Shown in pieces: positions 17,251 through 25,507 of a stretch of DNA of 64,000 nucleotides. Position numbers and translations under genes: made by a program. The DNA lies in contig NZ_SMBO01000006.1 of assembly GCF_004342985.1 (NCBI RefSeq), positions 310,001-374,000 of the forward strand. Reading direction: 5' to 3'. Source of the DNA: Novosphingobium sp. PhB57 (lineage in GTDB: Bacteria > Pseudomonadota > Alphaproteobacteria > Sphingomonadales > Sphingomonadaceae). The notes under the pieces are model-generated. The model saw only the letters and a list, made by a program, of their open reading frames with translations. It searched no databases and was not told the DNA's origin. Numbering within the stretch: position 1 is the stretch's first letter; each line of letters starts with the position of its first letter.

Positions 17251-18105
17251 ATGCGCATACCCCTGATCGCCGCTCTCGTTTCCGGCGCCTGCATCTCCGC
17301 TTTTTCGGCAACGGCTGCCTTTGCGCAGGAGGCTGACGCTTCCGACAACGTCTATGAGCGCGATCACCTGACGATCGGCGTCGGTGCCCTCTACGGCCCG
17401 AGCTACGAAGGTTCGGACGATGAGACTTTCTCGCCCATCCCGGTGGTGCAGGGGCGGTACAAGGGCATCGAGGTCAATCCCCGTACCCGCGGCCTTGCCT
17501 TCAACCTCATCCCCTCGACCCGCGGCTCCAAGATCGACTTCTCGGCCGGTCCGGTGTTCGGCGTGTCGTTCAACCGCAACCGCCGCATCAAGGACGATGT
17601 CGTGCGCGCCGCCGGCAAGCTCGATGCCGCCATCGAGGTGGGCGGAACGGCGGGCGTGACGGTCAATCGCCTGCTCAATCCCTACGACTCCCTCACCGTT
17701 TCCGCGGATGTGAAGTGGGACGTCAACGGCGCTTACGGCGGCATGGTCTGGCAGCCGCAGGTGACCTACATGACCCCGGTCAGCAAGGCGATGGTCGTGG
17801 CGGTGAACGCCCGCGCGCACCATGCCGACGGCGACTACGCCCGCTATTACTACTCGGTGACGCCCGAGCAGTCCGCCGCGTCCGGCCTGCCGGTCTACGA
17901 AGCGAAAAGCGGCTGGGACACGGTAGGTCTGGGCGCCCTGGTCGGCTACGACCTCTCGGGCGACTTGCGCGATGGCGGTTTCGCACTGTTCGGAGCGCTC
18001 AATTACTCGGCCATGCTGAAGGACGGCAAGAACACGCCCTATACGTCGCTTCGCGGCAGTTCCGACCAGTGGACCGTCGGCGCGGGCATCGCCTACACCT
18101 TCTGA
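17251..18105 (+). CDS. MipA/OmpV family outer-membrane protein
   Basis: A 284-residue beta-barrel protein with a signal peptide ending in AATAAFAQ. The mature N-terminus leads to LTIGVGALYGPSYEGSDD, a MipA/OmpV signature, and the protein ends in the aromatic residue F, as outer-membrane barrels do (TVGAGIAYTF). MipA is a scaffold for murein enzymes in E. coli, while other members are outer-membrane proteins of uncertain role. It has its own promoter region after the acetyltransferase and ends 17 bases before a convergent gene. Confidence 0.9.
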   Translation: MRIPLIAALVSGACISAFSATAAFAQEADASDNVYERDHLTIGVGALYGPSYEGSDDETFSPIPVVQGRYKGIEVNPRTRGLAFNLIPSTRGSKIDFSAGPVFGVSFNRNRRIKDDVVRAAGKLDAAIEVGGTAGVTVNRLLNPYDSLTVSADVKWDVNGAYGGMVWQPQVTYMTPVSKAMVVAVNARAHHADGDYARYYYSVTPEQSAASGLPVYEAKSGWDTVGLGALVGYDLSGDLRDGGFALFGALNYSAMLKDGKNTPYTSLRGSSDQWTVGAGIAYTF

Positions 18106-18122
18106 GGCGGTCCGGCCGCCCT

Positions 18123-18716
18123 TCAGCCGCGCAGTGCGTGCCGGACGCGTTCGCGCAGGTCCGGCAGCACTTCGGCCTCGAACCAGGGGTTGCGCGCCAT
18201 CCACATGCGGCTGCGCCAGGCAGGATGCGGCAGGGGGAACAGTCCCTCCGGCGCATCCCGCCATCGGTGCACGGCCTCTGTCAGGTTCGGCGCGAAACCA
18301 CGCGGCAGGTAGCGCTTCTGCGCGTATTGGCCCACCAGCAGGGTGAGCCGAAGTCCCGGCAGCGCCGCGAGCAGGCGGGCGTGCCAGAGCGGCGCGCAGG
18401 CCGGCTGCGGCGGCAGGTCGCCGCCTTTACCCTTGCCCGGATAGCAGAATCCCGTCGGCATATGGGCGATGAGCGCGGGATCGTAGAATGTCGCGCTGTC
18501 GATCCCGGTCCAGTCGCGCAGACGGTCGCCGCTGTCGTCATCGAAGGCGTGACCGCTGGCGTGGACCTTGCTGCCCGGCGCCTGCCCGATGATGAGCAGC
18601 CGCGCGCTGGGCGCGGCCTGCACCACCGGCCGCGGAGCGTGGGGAAGACGATCCTCGCAGAGGCGGCAGGCACGAATGGCCGTCAGCAGGTCGGGAAGAT
18701 CGGTGGCAAGCGACAT
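18123..18716 (-). CDS. Uracil-DNA glycosylase family protein
   Basis: A 197-residue protein of the uracil-DNA glycosylase superfamily. The N-terminal RACRLCEDRLPHAPRP contains two of the cysteines, and LIIGQAPGSKVHASG near residue 42 corresponds to motif 1 of the fold. PLPHPAWRSRMWMARNPW near residue 160 is the motif 2 region with the active-site His. The set of cysteines differs from the iron-sulfur family 4 enzymes, so real uracil excision activity is not certain. It is monocistronic and convergent with the MipA gene. Confidence 0.82.
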   Translation of the reverse strand: MSLATDLPDLLTAIRACRLCEDRLPHAPRPVVQAAPSARLLIIGQAPGSKVHASGHAFDDDSGDRLRDWTGIDSATFYDPALIAHMPTGFCYPGKGKGGDLPPQPACAPLWHARLLAALPGLRLTLLVGQYAQKRYLPRGFAPNLTEAVHRWRDAPEGLFPLPHPAWRSRMWMARNPWFEAEVLPDLRERVRHALRG

Positions 18717-18829
18717 TGTCCTCGTTCAGATGGCGCGCCCCTGGCCTCTCCGCAAGCGGGACCGGAGTGAAAGGGCGAAATGCGGGGACCGGACGGCTCG
18801 TCGATCCTCCGGGCCGGGATGTCACATTC

Positions 18830-18846
18830 TCAACCAATTAAGTTGA
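18830..18846 (+). promoter_or_regulatory. 17-bp operator-like inverted repeat upstream of FAD/NAD(P) gene
   Basis: TCAACCAATTAAGTTGA has arms TCAAC and GTTGA around seven bases. A GATAAT -10-like box starts at its right edge (18845-18850). The copy upstream of the TonB receptor reads TCAACCAAAACGGTTGA on its coding strand and sits in the same position against a TATAGAT box. Eight identical bases on the left and five on the right make a shared repressor site plausible. Confidence 0.55.
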
Positions 18847-18902
18847 TAATACCCGCCAGCTGTCGCTAGACAGGCACATTGCATACCCAACGGAGCTTGC
18901 CC

Positions 18903-20267
18903 TTGAATACTCAGAACGGAACCGGCGCGCTTCCTGTCGCGATCGTGGGTGCGGGGTTCAGTGGAACCCTGCTGGCGATCAATCTCCTGCGCAACGGCGT
19001 CCGCGTCGTCCTGATCGAGCGCAAGGACGCCCAGCTCGCCAAGGGCCTGGCCTTCGGCACCCGCTGGCCCGAGCATTTGCTCAACGTCCGCGCCGCCAAC
19101 ATGAGCGCTTTCCCCGACGACCAGGCCAATTTCCTGCGCTGGATCGGCCATGCCGGAGACGAGCAGGCCAACCGCTTCGTGCCGCGCCTCTCCTACGGGC
19201 TTTATTTGCGCGAATTGCTGATCCGGGCGCTGGCCGATGCCGGGCAGGACGCCCTGATCGTCAACGGGGAAGCCTGTTCGACCCGGTTCGAGGACGGCCG
19301 CGTCGTCGTCGAGATGGCGGATGGGGATTCCATCGAGGCCCGGGCGCTCGTGCTGGCGCTGGGAAATTTCCCGCCTTCGCCGCACCCCGTCCTCTCCCTC
19401 ATCCCCGAGGATCGCCGCTTCACCGACCCCTGGCAGCCCGGCACGCTGGAGAAGATCGACGAGATCGACCACGTCCTGCTGATCGGCACCGGGCTGACCG
19501 CGGCGGACATGGTGCTCTCGCTTGACAAGGCGGGCTTCCGGGGCCGGATCACCGCACTTTCGCGCCGCGGGCTCAAGCCGCAGGCCCATTCCGAAAGGGG
19601 GCCCTCGGTCGATTACGTGCCAGCGCCCGAAGAGCGCGGATCGCACCTGATCGCCCGCGTTCGCGGGCGCGCGGCGGACATCGGCTGGCGTGCCGCCGTG
19701 GACGAGCTGCGTCCGCATACCCAGAATCTCTGGCGCCGCCACGATGAGGCCGGGCAGCGCCGTTTCCTGCGCCACTTGCGCCCTTACTGGGATGTCCACC
19801 GCCACCGCCTTGCCCCGGACGTCGCGCGGCGCATTGCCGAGATCGAGGCCGAAGGGCGGCTGGAATTCGTCGCGGGCAAGCTGGTCGGCGCGGAGCCTAC
19901 GGAAAGCGGGGTCGCCGTGACGTACCGCCCGCGCGGGGAGGACCGGCTGGTGCGGCTGGAGGTATCGCGCACTATCAACTGCACCGGACCGGAGGGCGAC
20001 CTTCTGCGCAGCGGCGCGCCGCTGGTGAAGGACCTGCTGGCCCAGGGCAAAGTGCGCTCGGACGCGCACCGGCTGGGGCTGGACGTCGATCATCTCGGCC
20101 GGGTTCGGGATGGCGACGGCGAGCCGCAGGACACGCTCTTTGCGGTCGGCCCGGTCACCAAGGGTGAGGCCTGGGAGATCGTCGCGGTGCCGGATATCCG
20201 GCGGCAGGTGTGGAACCTTGCGCGCTATCTGGCGGATGCGCACTGGGTTGGGGGCGAGGGGCTTTAA
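18903..20267 (+). CDS. FAD/NAD(P)-binding protein (COG4529, YdhS-like)
   Basis: A 454-residue flavoprotein-like protein. The FAD fold is PVAIVGAGFSGTLLAINLL at the N-terminus, and a second dinucleotide fold HVLLIGTGLTAADMVLSL lies near residue 190. HLLNVRAANMSAFPDD and INCTGPEGDLLRSG are typical of the COG4529 group, whose reaction is unknown. The start is TTG 18903, preferred over TTG 18879 because CGGAG lies seven bases upstream. It carries the same 17-bp operator as the TonB receptor gene of the neighbouring island, so it probably serves that regulon. Whether it acts as a reductase there is speculation. Confidence 0.8.
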   Translation: MNTQNGTGALPVAIVGAGFSGTLLAINLLRNGVRVVLIERKDAQLAKGLAFGTRWPEHLLNVRAANMSAFPDDQANFLRWIGHAGDEQANRFVPRLSYGLYLRELLIRALADAGQDALIVNGEACSTRFEDGRVVVEMADGDSIEARALVLALGNFPPSPHPVLSLIPEDRRFTDPWQPGTLEKIDEIDHVLLIGTGLTAADMVLSLDKAGFRGRITALSRRGLKPQAHSERGPSVDYVPAPEERGSHLIARVRGRAADIGWRAAVDELRPHTQNLWRRHDEAGQRRFLRHLRPYWDVHRHRLAPDVARRIAEIEAEGRLEFVAGKLVGAEPTESGVAVTYRPRGEDRLVRLEVSRTINCTGPEGDLLRSGAPLVKDLLAQGKVRSDAHRLGLDVDHLGRVRDGDGEPQDTLFAVGPVTKGEAWEIVAVPDIRRQVWNLARYLADAHWVGGEGL

Positions 20268-20270
20268 GGC

Positions 20271-20385
20271 AGGGAGAAGACCCGGGGGATGATCCCCCGG
20301 ACCCTCGGAATGTCACCATTGCGCGCACCCTATCCGTCGTGCGCTCCCTGCGGCGCAGCCAATACGTCTCCCGACGCAGCCATGG
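20271..20385. repeat. Dispersed intergenic repeat, copy A
   Basis: This stretch holds the perfect palindrome CCGGGGGATGATCCCCCGG (20282-20300), then ACCCTCGGAATGTC, TCGTGCGCTCC, TGCGGCGCAGC and GACGCAGCCA. The same blocks in the same order occur at 24156-24280. It lies between two convergent genes and encodes no protein I recognise. Confidence 0.75.
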
Positions 20386-20465
20386 GCGCACCAGGCTGTT
20401 GGTCCGCGTGACCTGGACAGTGTTGGGGGTGCAGGGGGTGTTGACCCCCTGCTTCTCCCTTTTCC

Positions 20466-22751
20466 TCAGAACTCCTTGCGCAGCATGATCCCGCCATAGC
20501 GCTTGTCGTCACGCGGGACGTAGCGGACGATCCCGGCCAGCGTGCCGTTGGCAAGGAAGTTCGAGTAGCTCTGGTTGGTGATGTTCTTCACGAACCCGCG
20601 CAGCTGCCAGCCGTCGTTCGCGCCGATCAGCGCCACGCTGCCGTTCCAGATGTAATAGCCCGGCTGGATCGTGCCCGGCGTCTCGGTCAGCTGGTACTGG
20701 GTGCGGCTCTTGAGCGTGATGTCGGTCTGCACTTCGAGGTCGATCGCGTCCGACAGGGCGAAGCGGTAGGCGGCGTTGCTGTAGAGCTTCCACTTCGGCG
20801 CGAACGGCAGGACTTCGCCGTTGATGTTGCAGCTGGACGGCGCGCCTTCGGGGCAGATGAAGTTCAGCACCTTGGCGTCGGTATAGGCCACCGAGGTGTC
20901 CAGCGAGAGACCCGGGATCGGACGCAGGCCGAAGTCGAGTTCCACGCCCTTGGTCTGCACGGTTCCGGCGTTGATCAGGCGGGTGACTTGCGCGCCGCCG
21001 ACCACGTCGTTGTAGTTGGCCTGGTAGTTGTGGAACTTGGTCGAGTAGACTGCCAGCGCATACGTGATCTGGTGGCCCAGCGCCGAGCCCTTGATGCCGC
21101 CCTCGAACGAGTCCGAAGTTTCAGGCTTCAGCGCGATCTCGTCCAGCGGCGTGGTCGCGTTGAGCGAGCGCATGTTGAAATAGGCGTTGTAGGCCGGGCC
21201 CTTGTAGCCGCGCGAATAAGTGAAGTAGGCCTGGTTGTTCGGCAGGAAGTCCGCCTGGAGGCCGCCGCGATAGGAATCGCCGCGGGTCGAGGTGGAGCCG
21301 GCCGAATTGTGGTAGGCACGGATGCCCGCCACGTCGAGCGCGGTCGATCCCGAATTGGTCGGGTCGTTGCTCGACGTGCGGACGTGATAGTAGCTGAGGT
21401 CGTCCCAGGTCGAACGATAGCCGGCGATGGCACGCAGCCAGGGGGTGAAGTTGAAATTGGCCTCACCGAACAGGGCGTAGTTGTCGCTGGTCACCCCGTA
21501 GTTCGCCACGCCCGACACCACGTTCTCGGCACCGGAAATCAGGCGGGTGAGCGTCCGTGAATAGACTTCGTCGGTCTTGGCGTGGAGGTAGTAGGCGCCC
21601 ACGACGTAGTCGATGAACTTGCCCTTGGGCGAGGTCAGCCGCAGTTCCTGCGAGAACTGCTTGTTGTCCACGATGCCGCGGTCGTCGCCTTCGGGGAAAG
21701 TGGCCGAAAGCTCCGAAAGGGCGTCGTAGTCCTGGTGCTGGCGGTTCTTCCATTCGCGGTAGGCCGTGATCGAGGTGACGGTGTAGTCGCCCAGGCCCCA
21801 CTCCGCGGTCAGCGAGCCGCCGTAGTTCTTGTCGCGCACGTCGGTGTCGAAGTTGGTGCTGACTTCGCGGTTCTCGGCGCCGGGGGTGATGCCCTGGCCG
21901 GCGAGGAACGAGGCGAGCGCCGGGGAATTGGTCACCGCGCCGGTGGGATAGGCGATCTGGCTGGTGCGCAGGTAGACGCCGCTCGGGGTGGTGTCGTGCG
22001 AGTAGAGGTAGTCGCCCGAAAGGGTGAGCTTCAGGGTGTCGGTGGGCGTGGCTTCGATCTTGGCGCGGGCGCCGTAACGCTCGTAGCCGTTGACCTCGTT
22101 GCCGGTGGTGACGTTGCGAACGTTGCCGTCGTAATTGGCGTATAGGCCGTCGATCCGCGCGGAGACGTTCGGGGCAAGGCCGCCGGTGACGCCCGCCTTG
22201 ATGCGGTATTCCTCATCGGTCGTGGCCGAACCTTCGGCGTAGGCGTGGAATTCCTGCGACGGGGCCGCGGTGACGACGCTGATGACGCCGGCCGAGGCGT
22301 TCTTGCCGAACAGCGTGCCCTGCGGGCCGCGCAGCACTTCGATGCGCGAGACTTCGCCCACGTCCAGCGTGGCCTGGCCCGGGCGGGTCAGCACGACGCC
22401 GTCGAGCACGGTGGAGACCGAGGATTCCACACCCGGCGAGGTGCTGATGGTGCCGACGCCGCGGATGAAGACCGTGCGGTCCTTGTTGGATGCGCCGTTG
22501 CGGAAGTCGACCGAAGGCACCGTGGCGCTCAGGTCCTGGAGGTTGTGGATCGCGCGGTCATTCAGCGATGCGCCGCTGACGGCGGTAATGGCGATCGGCA
22601 CCTGCTGCAGCGATTCGTCGCGGTAGCGCGCGGTCACGACGATCTCGCCGGACGCGGTGTCCGGTGCATCGTCGGCATAAGCGGCGGCCGGGAACAGTAC
22701 CGCGGAGGCCAGCAGCAGGGTGCGGGCGGCGCGGAGCGAGGTCATGGTCAT
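20466..22751 (-). CDS. TonB-dependent outer-membrane receptor
   Basis: A 761-residue receptor with a signal peptide ending near AAAYADDAPD. The N-terminal TonB-box-like GEIVVTARYRDE is followed by the plug domain (VPSVDFRNGASNKDRTVF, then RIEVLRGPQGTLFGKNASAG). The remainder is a 22-strand barrel ending in KRYGGIMLRKEF with terminal F. It actively imports a bulky or scarce ligand across the outer membrane. The ATG at 22751 follows an AAGGGAG site. Its neighbours (MFS permease, SsuD-like monooxygenase, AKR, Gfo/Idh) suggest a sulfosugar or other organosulfonate ligand. The promoter carries an operator-like repeat, so expression is probably substrate-controlled. Confidence 0.93.
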   Translation of the reverse strand: MTMTSLRAARTLLLASAVLFPAAAYADDAPDTASGEIVVTARYRDESLQQVPIAITAVSGASLNDRAIHNLQDLSATVPSVDFRNGASNKDRTVFIRGVGTISTSPGVESSVSTVLDGVVLTRPGQATLDVGEVSRIEVLRGPQGTLFGKNASAGVISVVTAAPSQEFHAYAEGSATTDEEYRIKAGVTGGLAPNVSARIDGLYANYDGNVRNVTTGNEVNGYERYGARAKIEATPTDTLKLTLSGDYLYSHDTTPSGVYLRTSQIAYPTGAVTNSPALASFLAGQGITPGAENREVSTNFDTDVRDKNYGGSLTAEWGLGDYTVTSITAYREWKNRQHQDYDALSELSATFPEGDDRGIVDNKQFSQELRLTSPKGKFIDYVVGAYYLHAKTDEVYSRTLTRLISGAENVVSGVANYGVTSDNYALFGEANFNFTPWLRAIAGYRSTWDDLSYYHVRTSSNDPTNSGSTALDVAGIRAYHNSAGSTSTRGDSYRGGLQADFLPNNQAYFTYSRGYKGPAYNAYFNMRSLNATTPLDEIALKPETSDSFEGGIKGSALGHQITYALAVYSTKFHNYQANYNDVVGGAQVTRLINAGTVQTKGVELDFGLRPIPGLSLDTSVAYTDAKVLNFICPEGAPSSCNINGEVLPFAPKWKLYSNAAYRFALSDAIDLEVQTDITLKSRTQYQLTETPGTIQPGYYIWNGSVALIGANDGWQLRGFVKNITNQSYSNFLANGTLAGIVRYVPRDDKRYGGIMLRKEF

Positions 22752-22774
22752 TCGGATCTCCCTTGGTCGCGCGG

Positions 22775-22799
22775 ATCTATAGTCAACCGTTTTGGTTGA
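22775..22799 (-). promoter_or_regulatory. TonB receptor promoter with 17-bp operator-like repeat
   Basis: Plus-strand bases 22783-22799 form a perfect TCAACC-GTTTT-GGTTGA inverted repeat. On the receptor's strand it is followed after one base by TATAGAT (22781-22775), a -10-like box about 25 bases before the ATG. The repeat therefore sits where a repressor would block RNA polymerase. It matches the site at 18830-18846. Confidence 0.6.
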
Positions 22800-22824
22800 G
22801 AAAGATAGTTTTCCTTTAGTCGCC

Positions 22825-24069
22825 CTATGCGTGGGACGAGGTGGTGTCCTCTGCCGGGACAATCCGGGGCATGGTGAGCTGAATCCAGCCGAGTGCAAGC
22901 AGGTAGGAAACCGCAGCAAAACCGAAGAGCGGACCGTAGCCCAGCCCCGCCGCCAGCACGAGACCGGCGATCTTGCTGATCGCCGTGCCGCCGAGGTTGC
23001 CGCAGAACGCGCCGAAGCCGGTCACGCGGCCGACTTTGTGGCGCGGGGTCACGTCGGCGATCAGGCCGAACAGGTTGGTCGAGAAGCCCTGGTGCCCGGC
23101 CAGGGTCAGCGCCATCAGGCCGACGGCGGGCCAGTAGCCATCGACGTAAAGCGCCAGCGGCACCGGCACCACGCAGAGCGCGGAAATCAGCATCAGCGTC
23201 TTGCGCGTGCGGTTGGCGCTCCAGCCGCTGGAAAGCAGGCGGTTGGCCGCGAAGCCCGAGATCAGCGAGCCCGCTGCCGAGCCGCAATAGGCCAGGGCCA
23301 GCGGCGGCCCCAGCTCGGTGCCGGAGAGGCCGAACTGCCGGTTGAAGTAGTCCGGCATCCAGAACAGCATCAGCCACCAGGTTGCGTCCGACAGCACTTT
23401 GGCCAGCGCGATGGTCCAGGTACGCCCTTCCTTCAGGAACAGCTTGTCGCCTGAAATCAGGTTGCCCGTGGCGGAAGGCTGGCGGTCGCCGAAGTCCACC
23501 CCGCGCGACGCCAGGAGCCAGGCCGCGACCCAGAACAGGCCGACCACGCCCGCCAGCACGAAGGCGGCGCGCCAGCCCCAGACCGCCGCCACCACCGGGA
23601 TCGCCAGCGGCGCCAGGATCGCGCCAAGGCTGTTCATCGCATTCGAAAGCCCGAAGCCCAGAGAGCGCAGGTTCGGCGGGAAGATCGTGGCGATGGTCTT
23701 CACACCGGCGGGTGTGCCCATCGATTCCGTGGCGCCCAGCCCGACGCGGCAGAGCACGAACTGGCTGAAACTGTGCGCCCAGCCATGAGTCATCGCCGCC
23801 AGCGACCATGCCGCCACGCCCGCCGCATTGGCCCATTTCGCGCCCAGCCGGTCCACCAGCCACCCCGCCGCGAGGAAGCCGAACGCCGCGCCGGCCTGGA
23901 ACCAGGCGGCCAGGGTGCCGTAGTCGTCGTCGCTCCAGCCGAGATCGGCGGCGATCGTCGGCTTCAGTACCGAGATAATCTGGCGATCCACGAGATTGAG
24001 CACGCCCGCCGTCAGCGCGAGAGCGAACAGCAGCCAGCGGCGGCGCGGGGACAGGGTCATGCGCGGCAC
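22825..24069 (-). CDS. MFS transporter, hexuronate/organic anion symporter type
   Basis: A 414-residue inner-membrane major facilitator with 12 predicted helices. NLVDRQIISVLKPTIAADLG in helix 1 and CRVGLGATESMGTPAGVK near residue 110 resemble the anion:cation symporter (ExuT-like) branch, which carries acidic sugars and organic anions. It sits between the TonB receptor and the monooxygenase genes on the same strand. A logical role is inner-membrane uptake of the ligand brought in by the receptor; an acidic sugar such as sulfoquinovose would fit. The substrate is inferred only. Confidence 0.87.
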   Translation of the reverse strand: MPRMTLSPRRRWLLFALALTAGVLNLVDRQIISVLKPTIAADLGWSDDDYGTLAAWFQAGAAFGFLAAGWLVDRLGAKWANAAGVAAWSLAAMTHGWAHSFSQFVLCRVGLGATESMGTPAGVKTIATIFPPNLRSLGFGLSNAMNSLGAILAPLAIPVVAAVWGWRAAFVLAGVVGLFWVAAWLLASRGVDFGDRQPSATGNLISGDKLFLKEGRTWTIALAKVLSDATWWLMLFWMPDYFNRQFGLSGTELGPPLALAYCGSAAGSLISGFAANRLLSSGWSANRTRKTLMLISALCVVPVPLALYVDGYWPAVGLMALTLAGHQGFSTNLFGLIADVTPRHKVGRVTGFGAFCGNLGGTAISKIAGLVLAAGLGYGPLFGFAAVSYLLALGWIQLTMPRIVPAEDTTSSHA

Positions 24070-24155
24070 GTCCGGGCTTTGGGGAAAATCTGCATCCCGG
24101 ATCGTCTAGCGATGGGGGAGAGCAGGGGCGAACAAGAAATTCTAGGGCGGAGAGG

Positions 24156-24280
24156 GAAGAGAAGTCCTGGGGGATGATCCCCCAGACCCTCGGCCAGACC
24201 CTCGGAATGTCGATGCTGTGCGCCGCCTATGCGTCGTGCGCTCCTTGCGGCGCAGCTTGTACGTTGCCGACGCAGTCAAT
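24156..24280. repeat. Dispersed intergenic repeat, copy B
   Basis: The palindrome CTGGGGGATGATCCCCCAG (24167-24185) is followed by ACCCTCGGAATGTC, TCGTGCGCTCC, TGCGGCGCAGC and GACGCAGTCA, matching copy A at 20271-20385 block for block. This copy has an extra internal duplication of GACCCTCGG. It lies between the permease and monooxygenase genes. Confidence 0.75.
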
Positions 24281-24313
24281 GTTCCGTCCCGGCCTCTTTT
24301 GCTCTCCCAACAC

Positions 24314-24400
24314 TCGTCATTGCGAGGAGGCGAAGCCGACGCGGCAATCCAGAGCGGCGCGGAACCGCTCTGGATTGCTTCGCTGCGCTCGCAATGACGA
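24314..24400. repeat. REP-like palindromic element
   Basis: An imperfect long hairpin whose outer arms are TCGTCATTGCGAG and CTCGCAATGACGA, with inner arms GGCAATCCAGAGCGG and CCGCTCTGGATTGC. It belongs to the same family as 27635-27715. Such elements are scattered between genes in many alphaproteobacteria. It may act as a transcription attenuator between the monooxygenase and permease genes. Confidence 0.8.
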
Positions 24401-24421
24401 AGGTTGGCTGGGGTATTGAGG

Positions 24422-25507
24422 TTAAAAAACCAGCGGCCCGTGATCGATCCGGGGCAGCACATGCCGCGCGAACAGGTCCGCCTCGCGCGCATGGGGGTAG
24501 CCGGAGAGGATGAAGGCATCGATCCCCGCCTCGCGATAGGCTTGGAGTTTCGCCAGCACCTGATCCGGATCGCCGACGATCGCCGCGCCGCAGCCCGAGC
24601 GGGCGCGGCCGATGCCGGTCCAGAGGTTGTCCTCGGCATAGCCGTCGTCGCTGGCGGTCTCGCGCAGCGCGGCCTGTGCCTGTACGCCGACCGACTGGGA
24701 GTCGAGCGAACGCGCGCGGATCGCCGCGCCCTCTGCCGCATCGAGGCGGGAGAGCAGGCGGTCGGCCGCGCCGCGGGCTTCCACTTCGGTCTCGCGCACG
24801 ATGACGTGGACGCGGTAGCCGAAGCGCATGGCGCGGCCGTATTTCGCGGCGCGGGCGCGCATGTCGGCGATGGTTTCCTTCACCGCTTCCATGCGGTCCG
24901 GCCACATCAGGTAGACGTCACAGCCCTTGGCGGCCACTTCTCGGGCGGGTTCGGAAAGGCCGCCGAAGTAGAGCGGCGGGCACTTCGAACCAGGTGCGAT
25001 CATGCGCGGCGCATCCAGCTTCAGGTTCCAGAACCGGCCCTGATGGTCGAGCGACCGGCCCGAGAGCAGGGTGCGCAGGATCTCGATGGCCTCGGTGGTG
25101 CGTTCGTAGCGGGCGGGGCCGTCGAGCGTTTCGCCGGGCATCTCGCTGGAGATGATATTGATGTTCAGGCGGCCGCCGCCCTCGCGGCCACCCAGGATCT
25201 GGTCGATGGTGGCGATCTGTCGGGCAAGTTGCGCGGGCCACATCTCACCGATGCGCACGGCCATCAGCAGCTTGATGCGGCGGACTTCGGCGGCGATGGC
25301 GGCGGCAAAGGCGGTGGTGTCGATGCCGAGCGCATAGCCGGAGGGCAGCAGCACATTGTCGAAACCGCCTTCCTCGGCGGCCATCACGATGTTGCGGCAA
25401 TGCTCCCAGCTGGAGCGTAGCATCGGGTCCGGCTGGCCGAGGAATTCATAGTCATCGTCGCAGAGCGCCGAAAACCAGCTGATTTCGCAAGGGGACAGCG
25501 CGCTCAC
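24422..25507 (-). CDS. LLM flavin-dependent monooxygenase, SsuD-like (candidate sulfosugar desulfonase)
   Basis: A 361-residue luciferase-like monooxygenase. Alignment by eye with E. coli SsuD runs over the whole length: CPPLYFGGLSEPAREVAAKG, GYRVHVIVRETEVEA and AIVGDPDQVLAKLQAYRE have direct SsuD equivalents. The Arg and His of the RVH segment correspond to SsuD catalytic residues. SsuD-type enzymes use FMNH2 and oxygen to split C-S bonds, releasing sulfite. The sulfosugar version (SmoC of the Agrobacterium SMO pathway) belongs to this family. The GTG start overlaps the aldo-keto reductase stop by GTGA. No flavin reductase gene is adjacent. Substrate specificity is inferred from neighbours. 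Confidence 0.85.
   Translation of the reverse strand: MSALSPCEISWFSALCDDDYEFLGQPDPMLRSSWEHCRNIVMAAEEGGFDNVLLPSGYALGIDTTAFAAAIAAEVRRIKLLMAVRIGEMWPAQLARQIATIDQILGGREGGGRLNINIISSEMPGETLDGPARYERTTEAIEILRTLLSGRSLDHQGRFWNLKLDAPRMIAPGSKCPPLYFGGLSEPAREVAAKGCDVYLMWPDRMEAVKETIADMRARAAKYGRAMRFGYRVHVIVRETEVEARGAADRLLSRLDAAEGAAIRARSLDSQSVGVQAQAALRETASDDGYAEDNLWTGIGRARSGCGAAIVGDPDQVLAKLQAYREAGIDAFILSGYPHAREADLFARHVLPRIDHGPLVF

Noticed and set aside
18830-18850. FNR/CRP-type site (TTGAT arms)
   Set aside because: The TTGAT-N4-ATCAA pattern is not met; the sequence fits better as TCAAC-N7-GTTGA shared with the TonB promoter.
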